From NCBI GenBank assembly GCA_023391725.1, contig JAEWAH010000308.1:1-6824 (forward strand): DNA of 6,824 nt, in the 5' to 3' direction. Positions 1 to 5,267 of this stretch are shown piece after piece. The position numbers and the translations under genes were made by a program. Position 1 is the stretch's first letter; every line of letters starts with the position of its first letter. Source of the DNA: Bacillota bacterium (GTDB lineage: Bacteria > Bacillota > Clostridia > Christensenellales > Aristaeellaceae). Under the pieces are notes generated by a model that saw only the letters and a program-made list of their open reading frames with translations, made no database searches and had not been told where the DNA came from.

Positions 1-53
1 AAACAGCCATGATCCCCCAGTACCCGCTTGGCGTGAAAAAGGAGGTGGGCTGA
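1..53 (+). CDS. C-terminal end of a probable 2-oxoacid:ferredoxin oxidoreductase beta (TPP-binding) subunit, partial
   Basis: An open frame enters from the left edge and ends at the TGA at 51-53. Only the last 16 residues are visible (TAMIPQYPLGVKKEVG). The stop lies one base before the start codon of the gamma subunit, and the gene's last codons contain that gene's ribosome binding site (GGAGG, 41-45). In this enzyme family the TPP-binding beta subunit gene usually precedes the gamma subunit gene, so the assignment rests mainly on position and tight coupling. The short tail also resembles the ends of KorB/VorB-type proteins, but it is too short to prove identity. Confidence 0.5.
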   Translation, partial: TAMIPQYPLGVKKEVG

Positions 54-54
54 C

Positions 55-600
55 ATGGAGGCCCAATTCCTCATCGCGGGATTCGGCGGCCAGGGCATAC
101 TGCTCATCGGCCAGCTCATGGCCAAAGCCGCCATGCACGAGGGCAAAAACGTAAGCTGGATGCCCAGCTACGGTCCAGAGATGCGCGGGGGCGAAGCCAA
201 CTGCGCGGTGGTCATCAGTGATGAACCCATCGGCAGCCCCCTTGTCACCGAGCCCCCGGTGGCCGTGATCATGAACCTGCCGTCGCTCAAGAAGTTCGAG
301 CCGACCATGGAAAAAGGCGGCATGCTCCTGTATAACACCTCCCTCATCGAGGCGGCCCCGGAACGCAAGGACACGAAGATCGTGCCCATCCCCTGCAACG
401 AGATCGCGGAATCCCTGGGCAACAGCCGCGTAGCAAACATGGTCATGCTGGGCGCCATCATCGAAGCCACTGGCGTCATCACCCCCGATAGTGCCATGGA
501 TGCCCTAAAGGACGTCTTCGGCGAGAAAAAAGCCAACCTCCTCCCCCTCAACCGCAGCGCCCTGGAAGCCGGTATGGAAGCGGCCCGCAAGGCGATGTAG
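55..600 (+). CDS. 2-oxoacid:ferredoxin oxidoreductase, gamma subunit (KorC/VorC type)
   Basis: This 181-residue protein has the hallmarks of the gamma subunit of 2-oxoacid:acceptor oxidoreductases. These cytoplasmic enzymes oxidatively decarboxylate a 2-oxoacid to acyl-CoA and pass electrons to ferredoxin. Visible features are the N-terminal glycine-rich segment GFGGQG (residues 9-14), the family motif SYGPEMRGG (38-46), and a C-terminal half with NSRVANMVMLGA (123-134), where the small domain normally ends. The length is normal for a stand-alone gamma subunit. The ATG at 55 has GGAGG 9 nt upstream and follows the preceding stop by one base, so the two genes are almost certainly co-translated. 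The substrate (2-oxoglutarate, branched-chain 2-oxoacid or another) cannot be told from the gamma subunit alone, so no symbol is given. It is the last gene of its operon: a strong hairpin follows and the next gene is on the opposite strand. Confidence 0.92.
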   Translation: MEAQFLIAGFGGQGILLIGQLMAKAAMHEGKNVSWMPSYGPEMRGGEANCAVVISDEPIGSPLVTEPPVAVIMNLPSLKKFEPTMEKGGMLLYNTSLIEAAPERKDTKIVPIPCNEIAESLGNSRVANMVMLGAIIEATGVITPDSAMDALKDVFGEKKANLLPLNRSALEAGMEAARKAM

Positions 601-652
601 GGACGGGGACGGGGGAACGAGAGAACAAGGAACGAATAGTTAAGACATATAT

Positions 653-683
653 GCGGGGAGGGCTTCAAAGAAGCCCTCCCCGC
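653..683 (+). terminator. Perfect 14-bp hairpin after the oxidoreductase operon
   Basis: GCGGGGAGGGCTTC (653-666) and its exact complement (670-683) are separated by AAA. The hairpin lies 53 nt after the gamma subunit stop, between two genes on opposite strands. It is very stable, but no T-run follows on the plus strand, and none on the minus strand. It could be a non-canonical terminator or a 3'-end stabilising structure. Its position supports an operon end; the mechanism is inferred. Confidence 0.6.
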
Positions 684-890
684 ACCCTACCCAGAAAACT
701 TTATTAGGGGAAGGGCGAACTATTCATCCTCTTTCTTTGGATAAACGATGATTTAGCGCTGAGGGTTACGTTGTATCACGCAACTGGTTTTTAGTTGCAT
801 AAGATCAGCCAACCAAAAGCCTTCCTTTCCGCCCAGTTTAATATCCTTACAGTCCTCTAAAACACCGCTTACTCAAGAAGGCGCTCCTGT
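684..890. other. Spacer without a convincing gene; possible remnant coding sequence on minus strand
   Basis: No gene with a start and ribosome binding site is seen. On the minus strand a 39-codon open stretch (872 down to the TAA at 753-755) has a protein-like composition (for example KDIKLGGKEGFWLADL) but no initiation signal at its start. The stretch 853-869 repeats, with 15 of 17 bases identical, the sequence 896-912 at the end of the neighbouring minus-strand gene, 43 bp away. A small stem GCAACT/AGTTGC (780-785 with 793-798) lies inside. This may be the decayed 3' end of a longer or duplicated gene. Confidence 0.3.
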
Positions 891-1760
891 TCACATCCCC
901 TGAAACACCGCTGCGACCTCCGTCCCCTCAAAGATCAATCTCTGCTCCCTTGGCTTGCGCCAGTTCATCAGCGTGACCCTTCCCAGCAGCGGATCGCTCA
1001 CCAGCACTTGATCGCCCCGCACGCTCAAGGTGCTGGGCAGCCCAAAGGCGTCGCTTTGCCATATTTCCTTTCTTTGTTTGGGCCAGGCCCGGCAAAGCGC
1101 CCCGGCGGACCCTGCCAGCACCGTGCCGTCGGGCAGCGCCTTTAGCGCCCCGGGCAGTCCCGGCATCAGCAGTACCTCGTCCATCGCGGCCCTGCCGCCC
1201 CCAATGTAGCCCAGCAGCGTATGCACTTCGCCGTCCTCCACAGCGCACAAAACCGCCAGTCCATCCTCAACGAACGCCGCCTGGCATGCGATGCCGGGCA
1301 CCGGGATGCGCCGAATCAAATTCAGCGATGGCCCGCTATATAGCAGCACCTCTCCCGCCGCGCCTCCGGCCACCACCAGCAGCCGGCCCGTAGCGTTCAC
1401 CTGCACGCTGCGGGGATACACCCCCGCCTCGTTGCCGTAAAGCAATTCCCCGGTGTCCGCGGCCACGGTGTTCAGGCTGTCCGCCTCGCCGCTTAATACA
1501 TACAGCCAGTTCCCGTCGGGCGAGGCCTGCAGGCATTCCAGCCCCGGCGGCGCCAGGAATTCCCCTTCCGCGCTCCAGACCCCGCCCATTGGGAGGAACC
1601 TTTGCACCGCGCCCCTTGTTTTGCAGGCGCAAAAAAACCGCGACCCCGCCGGACATGGGGCATGGGGCCACAAAAGGGCACAGGGAATTGGACGGAAACC
1701 CTCCGGCCCCCACAAAAAAAGACCCTGTTCCCCATCGGCGACCCAAATCGTTGGCTGCAT
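891..1760 (-). CDS. Predicted beta-propeller (YncE/WD40-like) protein of unknown function
   Basis: This 289-residue protein shows recurring beta-rich blocks of a propeller fold. Examples are CLQASPDGNWLYVLSGEADSL (about 76-96), SVQVNATGRLLVVAGGAAGEV (about 118-138) and ALKALPDGTVLAGSAG (about 205-220). The 'sPDG..lyV' and 'naTGrlLvVaGg' turns are typical of YVTN/YncE-type repeats; repeats of about 40 residues suggest six or seven blades. There is no signal peptide or membrane segment, so it is predicted cytoplasmic. Cysteines are frequent in the first 50 residues (C27, C36, C44, C46). The ATG at 1760 has AAGGGG about 9 nt upstream on the minus strand. It stands alone between a plus-strand operon and a repeat-rich spacer, and I see no convincing promoter. 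No catalytic motif is recognisable, so a binding or scaffold role is only a guess. The fold is fairly sure; the function is unknown. Confidence 0.75.
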   Translation of the reverse strand: MQPTIWVADGEQGLFLWGPEGFRPIPCALLWPHAPCPAGSRFFCACKTRGAVQRFLPMGGVWSAEGEFLAPPGLECLQASPDGNWLYVLSGEADSLNTVAADTGELLYGNEAGVYPRSVQVNATGRLLVVAGGAAGEVLLYSGPSLNLIRRIPVPGIACQAAFVEDGLAVLCAVEDGEVHTLLGYIGGGRAAMDEVLLMPGLPGALKALPDGTVLAGSAGALCRAWPKQRKEIWQSDAFGLPSTLSVRGDQVLVSDPLLGRVTLMNWRKPREQRLIFEGTEVAAVFQGM

Positions 1761-1860
1761 GTGCCGCGCCCCTTCATCCCCGCCCGGGTCTCATACTTGC
1801 ACTCTATGAAAAAGGGGATGCCCGGGTGCGGGGGAAGAAGATTGGGGACAAGCAGCAGTG

Positions 1861-2079
1861 GCAAGTCCCTGCCCTGCGGAGGCGTCGGCAGGGCGCGACT
1901 CGGTGAGCAGCGTTGGGGCGGTTGATGCGCAGCGCGCCCTACGGCTTTTGCAAAGGCTCCTTTTGAAAGGAGCTGGCGAGCGAAGCGAGGCTGAGGATTG
2001 TCGGCGGCACGCCGGGTTCTCGCGCCCCTTCGAAGCCTTTTCAATGCTGCAACAAAACGCGCAGCACCTTCTTACATAA
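1861..2079. repeat. Mosaic intergenic repeat sequence with hairpins (within a 422-bp gene-free spacer)
   Basis: The spacer 1761-2182 has no credible gene. It contains a hairpin CCCTGCC/GGCAGGG (1867-1873 with 1887-1893). The segment 1915-1934 matches 3888-3907, inside the inverted-repeat element further on, at 17 of 20 bases. A tight hairpin GCTCCTTT-TG-AAAGGAGC (1956-1973) is followed by a purine-rich stretch ending GCTGAGGATTG (about 1989-1999). From general familiarity, such AAGGAGCTGGC...GCTGAGG-type blocks resemble dispersed intergenic repeats of gut Clostridia. The open frames that cross it are low-complexity artefacts of the repeat. Confidence 0.55.
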
Positions 2080-2182
2080 TCTGCATGTCGCCAAAACCCC
2101 ACTCCAATGCAGGAATTTGCCCCTCCCTCGGCGAATACGCCGTTGTTCCTTTCCTTAATATAAACAAAAACGGAGGGCTCTC

Positions 2183-2434
2183 ATGTTCGTATACAAGACC
2201 CAGGGCACCTGTTCCAAGCAAATCCAGATGGAGATCCAGGACGGCATTATCACTTCCTGCAAATTTATTGGTGGCTGCTCCGGCAACGCCCAAGGCCTTA
2301 GCCGTATGGTCGTCGGCCAAAAAGCCGAGGAAGTAGCCAAGCTCCTTGCAGGCATCCCCTGCCAGGGAAACACTTCCTGCCCCGATCAATTGGCCAAGGC
2401 CATCGAAGCATATCTCCAAAAAGCCGCGGACTGA
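2183..2434 (+). CDS. TSCPD domain-containing protein (TIGR03905-like)
   Basis: This 83-residue protein consists of a single TSCPD domain, named after the motif that appears here exactly at residues 64-68. Also visible are the conserved GGCSGN (30-35), a basic segment RMVVGQKAEEV (41-51), and five cysteines (10, 26, 32, 60, 66) that could bind a metal or iron-sulfur centre. The same domain occurs at the C-terminus of B12-dependent ribonucleotide reductases. Stand-alone copies of this length are common in Firmicutes and have no established function, so any metal-binding role is inferred. The ATG at 2183 has GGAGG at 2172-2176, 6 nt upstream. A TATAAA lies near 2159 but no good -35 is visible. 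A 6-bp hairpin, GCGGAC/GTCCGC (2426-2444), spans the stop codon but lacks a T-tract. The helicase gene behind it has its own promoter. Confidence 0.88.
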   Translation: MFVYKTQGTCSKQIQMEIQDGIITSCKFIGGCSGNAQGLSRMVVGQKAEEVAKLLAGIPCQGNTSCPDQLAKAIEAYLQKAAD

Positions 2435-2456
2435 CCGCGTCCGCTAGGGCCTCAAC

Positions 2457-2484
2457 TTGAAATTTCATTAGAATGTGTTAAAAT
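2457..2484 (+). promoter_or_regulatory. Sigma-A-type promoter of the DEAD-box helicase gene
   Basis: TTGAAA (2457-2462) is followed after 16 bp by TAAAAT (2479-2484), and TG at 2476-2477 gives an extended -10. Transcription would start near 2491, leaving a leader of roughly 27 nt that carries the AAAGGAG ribosome binding site (2503-2509). Confidence 0.7.
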
Positions 2485-2517
2485 GAAAGCGTTATTGAAC
2501 CTAAAGGAGCAGCTATT

Positions 2518-3696
2518 TTGACCGATACCGTTATCACAAGATTTGATCAGCTGGACTTAAGCCAAGAAATACTAAAAGCTGTTGACAAGATGGGCTTTTC
2601 CGAGGTCACCCCGGTGCAGGGGAAAACCATTCCGCTCATGATGGCCGGGCAGGACATTATCGCCCTGGCTCCCACCGGCACAGGCAAGACAGCGGCATTT
2701 GGCATCCCCATGCTGGAATACATGAGCCTCACCGACCAGCGCATCCAGGAAGTGGTGCTCTGCCCCACGCGTGAACTGGCGCTGCAAATAGGCGAGGAGC
2801 TTACAAGCCTTGCCGCGTTCATCCCGGAGGCGCGCATTGCCGTCATCTACGGTGGCCAGCCCATCTCCAAGCAGCTAACGCAGCTAAAGCGCAAGCCGCA
2901 AATCATCATCGCCACGCCCGGGCGTATCCTGGATCATATGCAGCGCGGCACCATTCGCCTGGATCACGTGCACACCATGGTGCTGGACGAAGCCGACGAG
3001 ATGCTGAAAATGGGCTTTGTCAAGGACGTGACACGGATCATCGAGGCCGCGCCGCCCAATCGCCAGCTAGTGATGTTCTCTGCCACTACCAACCCCGACG
3101 TGATGACCATCGCCTGGAAGTTCCAGCACGACGCGGTGGAGATCACCATCCCCGCCACCAAAGAAAACCGGCCTCAAATCACCCAATACGTCATTTCCAG
3201 CACACGCGAAAAGAAGTATGACCATCTTTTGTACCTTCTGGATGCTGACGTCTACCACCGGGTCATGATCTTCTGCAACACCAAGGATATGACCCAGCGC
3301 CTGTCCACAAGGCTCCAAAAGGCCGGATACAGCGCCGATTGTATCCATGGCGACGTCAAGCAGAGCCAGCGCAACGCTGTGATGCAGTCCTTCCGAAAAG
3401 GCAAGTTTGAGATCCTGGTCGCCACCGACGTGGCCGCCCGGGGCATCGACGTGGACGATGTGGAGGCCGTGATCAATTACGACCTGCCCAACGAAAACGA
3501 ATATTACCTGCACCGCATCGGCCGCACCGGCCGGGCCAAAAAGCACGGCGTGTCCTTCTCCCTGGTGCCCTTCGCCGACAGCGTGCGCATGGATGAGATC
3601 CTCCGCTACTTAATCGCCAAGCCCACCCCCCTGCGCTTTGATGAAATGGGTACCCTCGTCACCGAGGAAGGCGAAGCGTTCTTCGATAAGATCTGA
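2518..3696 (+). CDS. DEAD-box ATP-dependent RNA helicase
   Basis: This 392-residue cytoplasmic protein unwinds RNA duplexes using ATP and would act in ribosome assembly, mRNA decay or cold adaptation. All core motifs are present in order: Q motif with F9 and TPVQ (31-34), Walker A APTGTGKT (51-58), PTRELALQ (83-90), GG (112-113), TPGR (133-136), DEAD (157-160), SAT (188-190), HGD (277-279), ATDVAARGID (302-311) and HRIGRTGR (332-339). Both RecA-like domains are therefore complete. It ends about 50 residues after motif VI, without the long basic or RNA-binding C-terminal tail of CshA/DeaD/DbpA proteins, so it is a minimal core helicase and no symbol is given. The start is a TTG at 2518 with AAAGGAG 8 nt upstream; no in-frame ATG near the N-terminus would keep the Q motif. 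It has its own promoter and a strong downstream terminator, and appears monocistronic. Confidence 0.95.
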   Translation: MTDTVITRFDQLDLSQEILKAVDKMGFSEVTPVQGKTIPLMMAGQDIIALAPTGTGKTAAFGIPMLEYMSLTDQRIQEVVLCPTRELALQIGEELTSLAAFIPEARIAVIYGGQPISKQLTQLKRKPQIIIATPGRILDHMQRGTIRLDHVHTMVLDEADEMLKMGFVKDVTRIIEAAPPNRQLVMFSATTNPDVMTIAWKFQHDAVEITIPATKENRPQITQYVISSTREKKYDHLLYLLDADVYHRVMIFCNTKDMTQRLSTRLQKAGYSADCIHGDVKQSQRNAVMQSFRKGKFEILVATDVAARGIDVDDVEAVINYDLPNENEYYLHRIGRTGRAKKHGVSFSLVPFADSVRMDEILRYLIAKPTPLRFDEMGTLVTEEGEAFFDKI

Positions 3697-3699
3697 CCA

Positions 3700-3768
3700 C
3701 CAGGGATGCTGTCACTGGACCCTGCCAAAGGGACACAGCCCCTTTGGAAACCCCATGCTTAGGCATGG
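3700..3768 (+). repeat. Stop-codon-proximal hairpin repeat, copy A (downstream of helicase)
   Basis: It begins 3 nt after the helicase stop. The order is a weakened hairpin CCAGGG...CTGG (3700-3718), GGACCCTGCC, a strong hairpin CCAAAGGG/CCCTTTGG (3725-3732 with 3740-3747), then CCATGC-TTAG-GCATGG (3753-3768). Copy B on the minus strand at 4061-4225 shares the same elements in the same order; 3739-3759 matches it at 20 of 21 bases. It lies between the gene and its terminator, so it would be transcribed as 3' untranslated RNA. Confidence 0.75.
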
Positions 3769-3776
3769 ATATAAGG

Positions 3777-3821
3777 AAAGCCTGCGATATCCCTTATTGG
3801 GAGATAAGCAGGCTTTGTTTT
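3777..3821 (+). terminator. Rho-independent terminator of the helicase gene
   Basis: AAAGCCTGC (3777-3785) pairs with GCAGGCTTT (3808-3816). An inner TATCCC/GGGaGATA stem with one bulge extends the helix around a TTATT loop. The stem is followed by GTTTT (3817-3821). It lies 80 nt after the helicase stop. Confidence 0.85.
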
Positions 3822-3853
3822 ATATAGATTCTCCTTTGAGGAAAGTCTATTTG

Positions 3854-3982
3854 ATTCCCCTCCAGAGGAGGGGTGGCGCGTAGTGCCGGGGTGGTTGATG
3901 CTTAGCGACGCTGCCCAAATCGTCTCGTCCCACGGTTCAACAACCCCGTCCGGCTTCCGTCCATCCCTCCTCTGGTGGGAAT
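3854..3982. repeat. MITE-like element with about 44-bp imperfect terminal inverted repeats
   Basis: The left end (3854-3897) and the reverse complement of the right end (about 3938-3982) align over about 44 bp. Both begin ATTCCC, share CCAGAGGAGGG, and end near CGGGGTnGTTG with a few indels. The roughly 40-bp centre has no gene. Part of the left arm and centre (3888-3907) recurs at 1915-1934. No clear target-site duplication is visible, so mobility is inferred only from the structure. It sits between two opposing terminators, where an insertion would do little harm. Confidence 0.6.
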
Positions 3983-4003
3983 GGAGACAGCTTTGCCATA
4001 CAT

Positions 4004-4044
4004 AAAAACCTGCCCCTCACTATCATGATGATGGGAGGGGCAGG
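4004..4044 (-). terminator. Rho-independent terminator for the minus-strand F420-ligase-like gene
   Basis: CCTGCCCCTC (4009-4018) pairs perfectly over 10 bp with GAGGGGCAGG (4035-4044). The loop contains the palindrome ATCATGAT. Read on the minus strand, the stem is followed directly by TTTTT (complement of 4004-4008). It lies about 180 nt after the stop at 4226, with repeat copy B in between. Confidence 0.85.
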
Positions 4045-4060
4045 CCATATCTTGTCTATT

Positions 4061-4225
4061 CCCCAGCATGGGGATTCCAAAGGGGTTTGTTCCGCTGGCT
4101 CAATCGTCGCACTGTTCACTTCGTTCGCATGGCTCGTCTCGCCAGTCTCCTTCGCCTCGCTTCATCCGCCGCAGGCGGCGCTTCGGCTTCGGAGCCTTTG
4201 GCGGGGTCCAGGGCAGAGCCCCTGG
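4061..4225 (-). repeat. Stop-codon-proximal hairpin repeat, copy B, split by about 109 bp
   Basis: Read on the minus strand, it starts on the base after the stop codon of the F420-ligase-like gene, with a perfect hairpin CCAGGG-gctctg-CCCTGG (4208-4225). Then come GGACCCCGCC and CCAAAGG (4195-4201). The partner arm CCCCTTTGG and the following ATCCCCATGCT appear only at 4065-4085. The 109 bp between (4086-4194) replace the 7-nt loop of copy A, which looks like an insertion into the second hairpin. That insert has a CGCCGC/GCGGCG hairpin (4167-4180) and no credible gene. Confidence 0.7.
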
Positions 4226-4969
4226 TCACAGCGGCCTGATCAAAATCAGCGGCGTCAATTCATCCCCCTGGCCAGAGGGGTTGTCCTTCATGGCTTCCTG
4301 CAGCTCTTCGTCACTTAAAGGCATATCCGATGACTTGCCCAGCTGGTCGCGCTGGATATCGTTGGCGTCCATCAGCACCACGGGGATGCCGGTGTCGCGG
4401 CTCAGCTTTTCGCACAGCTCGCCGGCGTTGGAGGGATTGATGAGGGCCATCTGCTTGTACAAGTCAAAGCTGGAGCGGAAATAGAACCCGTCGATGCCGC
4501 CAACGCCTTTGCCGCAAACCTTATAAAACACGCCATGCACGCCAAAGGGCCGGGTCACGGCGCTCAAAAACGCCGCCAGCAGCACTCTTGGCAGCCCGCA
4601 GATATCGATGACCAACTGAAGCTTGTACGGCTCGTGCATACCAACGCCCGTATGGTTGATGCCCGCAAAGCGCCAGAGGAAATTGGCCCAGAAGCCGGGC
4701 TTGACCTCATCCTTGGTCTTGACGCTTTCCACGCACATGCACATGACCTTGGCGCCAAAGGACAGCACATCCCCCGGCTGATAAAGGGGCATCACATACT
4801 TGCGCACCAGTTCCGCCTGGCTTTCCCCCCGCTGAACAAAATGGGTCTGTATCGCAAAGCGGTCGTATCTGCGCCCGCTCTTGCCCGTAATGGTGCCCCG
4901 GTCGAAATAGACGATCCCGTCCTTTTCCCGCCGCTGATTATCCAGGTTGCGGGATGCGATGATGCCCAT
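4226..4969 (-). CDS. Coenzyme F420-0:L-glutamate ligase-like protein
   Basis: This 247-residue protein resembles the CofE/FbiB-N family, which adds glutamate to F420-0, in the divergent form found in many Firmicutes. Supporting features are YDRFAIQTHFVQRGE (35-49), followed by VRKYVMPLYQPGDVLSFGAKV (55-75), which matches the family pattern of a ligand segment then 'y.....pGDil.isekv'. Also present are a conserved glycine-rich GVFYKVCGKGVGGIDG (146-161) and VVLMDANDIQRDQLG (197-211), a typical acidic metal-binding segment. No signal peptide is seen. The ATG at 4969 is chosen because GGAGG lies 6-7 nt upstream and a near-consensus promoter sits just before it. The longer open frame, reaching 5341, would start upstream of that promoter. 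No F420 biosynthesis genes are nearby and most Firmicutes lack F420, so the true substrate is uncertain and may be another acidic metabolite. Confidence 0.8.
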   Translation of the reverse strand: MGIIASRNLDNQRREKDGIVYFDRGTITGKSGRRYDRFAIQTHFVQRGESQAELVRKYVMPLYQPGDVLSFGAKVMCMCVESVKTKDEVKPGFWANFLWRFAGINHTGVGMHEPYKLQLVIDICGLPRVLLAAFLSAVTRPFGVHGVFYKVCGKGVGGIDGFYFRSSFDLYKQMALINPSNAGELCEKLSRDTGIPVVLMDANDIQRDQLGKSSDMPLSDEELQEAMKDNPSGQGDELTPLILIRPL

Positions 4970-5003
4970 ACGCGCCCTCCCTGCTGCCTTGAAACTTTGG
5001 CCC

Positions 5004-5032
5004 ATTGTACAACGGAAAACGCCCATTGTCAA
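5004..5032 (-). promoter_or_regulatory. Near-consensus sigma-A promoter of the F420-ligase-like gene
   Basis: On the minus strand TTGACA (complement of 5027-5032) is followed by exactly 17 bp and TACAAT (complement of 5004-5009). Transcription should start near 4997, giving a leader of about 28 nt with the ribosome binding site at its end. An alternative ATG whose codon overlaps the -10 (5003-5005) is excluded as a start. Confidence 0.85.
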
Positions 5033-5052
5033 TTTTCTGCCAAATGAAAACC

Positions 5053-5081
5053 TTGACACAGCACTGCTGTGGATGTATTTT
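5053..5081 (+). promoter_or_regulatory. Possible divergent plus-strand promoter with a 15-bp palindromic operator
   Basis: TTGACA (5053-5058), 17 bp, then TATTTT (5076-5081). The perfect palindrome CACAGCA-C-TGCTGTG (5057-5071) overlaps the -35 and spacer, where a repressor would bind. Its -35 faces that of the minus-strand promoter 20 bp away. No plus-strand gene follows within 600 bp, so the promoter may drive a short RNA or be chance; the -10 is weak. Confidence 0.3.
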
Positions 5082-5140
5082 GTATTATGGTGCGTTGATT
5101 CCGGCCCATTCATTCGGTTTTTTGAAAAAGTCACGGCAAC

Positions 5141-5169
5141 AAAAAAAGAACGAGAATCCCCGTTCTTTT
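5141..5169 (-). terminator. Rho-independent terminator of the Spo0E-like gene
   Basis: AAAAGAACG (5144-5152) pairs with CGTTCTTTT (5161-5169) around an 8-nt loop. On the minus strand the stem runs into seven Ts (complement of 5141-5147). It separates the Spo0E-like unit from the promoter of the next minus-strand gene. Read on the plus strand it ends in four Ts and might terminate weakly in that direction too. Confidence 0.7.
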
Positions 5170-5231
5170 CCTGGTCCGGGACAGCGCGGCCTGGGCGCCT
5201 CTGCATCACCCCCGCGCTGCCGTTTGGGTAA

Positions 5232-5261
5232 GCACCGCCTAATGGAAAGGAGCTGCGGTGC
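5232..5261 (-). other. Hairpin just after the Spo0E-like stop codon
   Basis: GCACCGC (5232-5238) and GCGGTGC (5255-5261) form a perfect 7-bp stem with a 16-nt loop, starting 7 nt beyond the stop codon on the minus strand. There is no T-tract, so it is probably a 3'-UTR structure rather than a terminator. The rest of 5170-5231 shows no gene or clear signal. Confidence 0.4.
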
Positions 5262-5267
5262 ATTCTT

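Noticed and set aside
601..615. Possible G-quadruplex (GG, GGGG and GGGGG runs)
   Set aside because: Only three G runs are present, one of them only two bases long. A stable four-tract structure is not supported.
1791..2102. 103-codon minus-strand frame and a 73-codon plus-strand frame (1858-2079)
   Set aside because: Both translate the repeat block, giving Arg/Ser/Cys-rich sequence. They lack good ribosome binding sites and overlap each other on opposite strands.
3067..3546. 159-codon minus-strand frame inside the helicase gene
   Set aside because: It is the complement of conserved helicase motifs, so its composition is explained by the real gene.
4025..4484. Plus-strand frames across the repeat spacer into the end of the F420-ligase-like gene
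   Set aside because: They read through a terminator hairpin and repeat copy B, are Ser/Arg-rich, and lack initiation signals.
4535..5047. 170-codon plus-strand frame opposite the F420-ligase-like gene
   Set aside because: It is antisense to a well-supported gene, His/Ala-rich as expected for a shadow frame in GC-rich DNA, and has no ribosome binding site.
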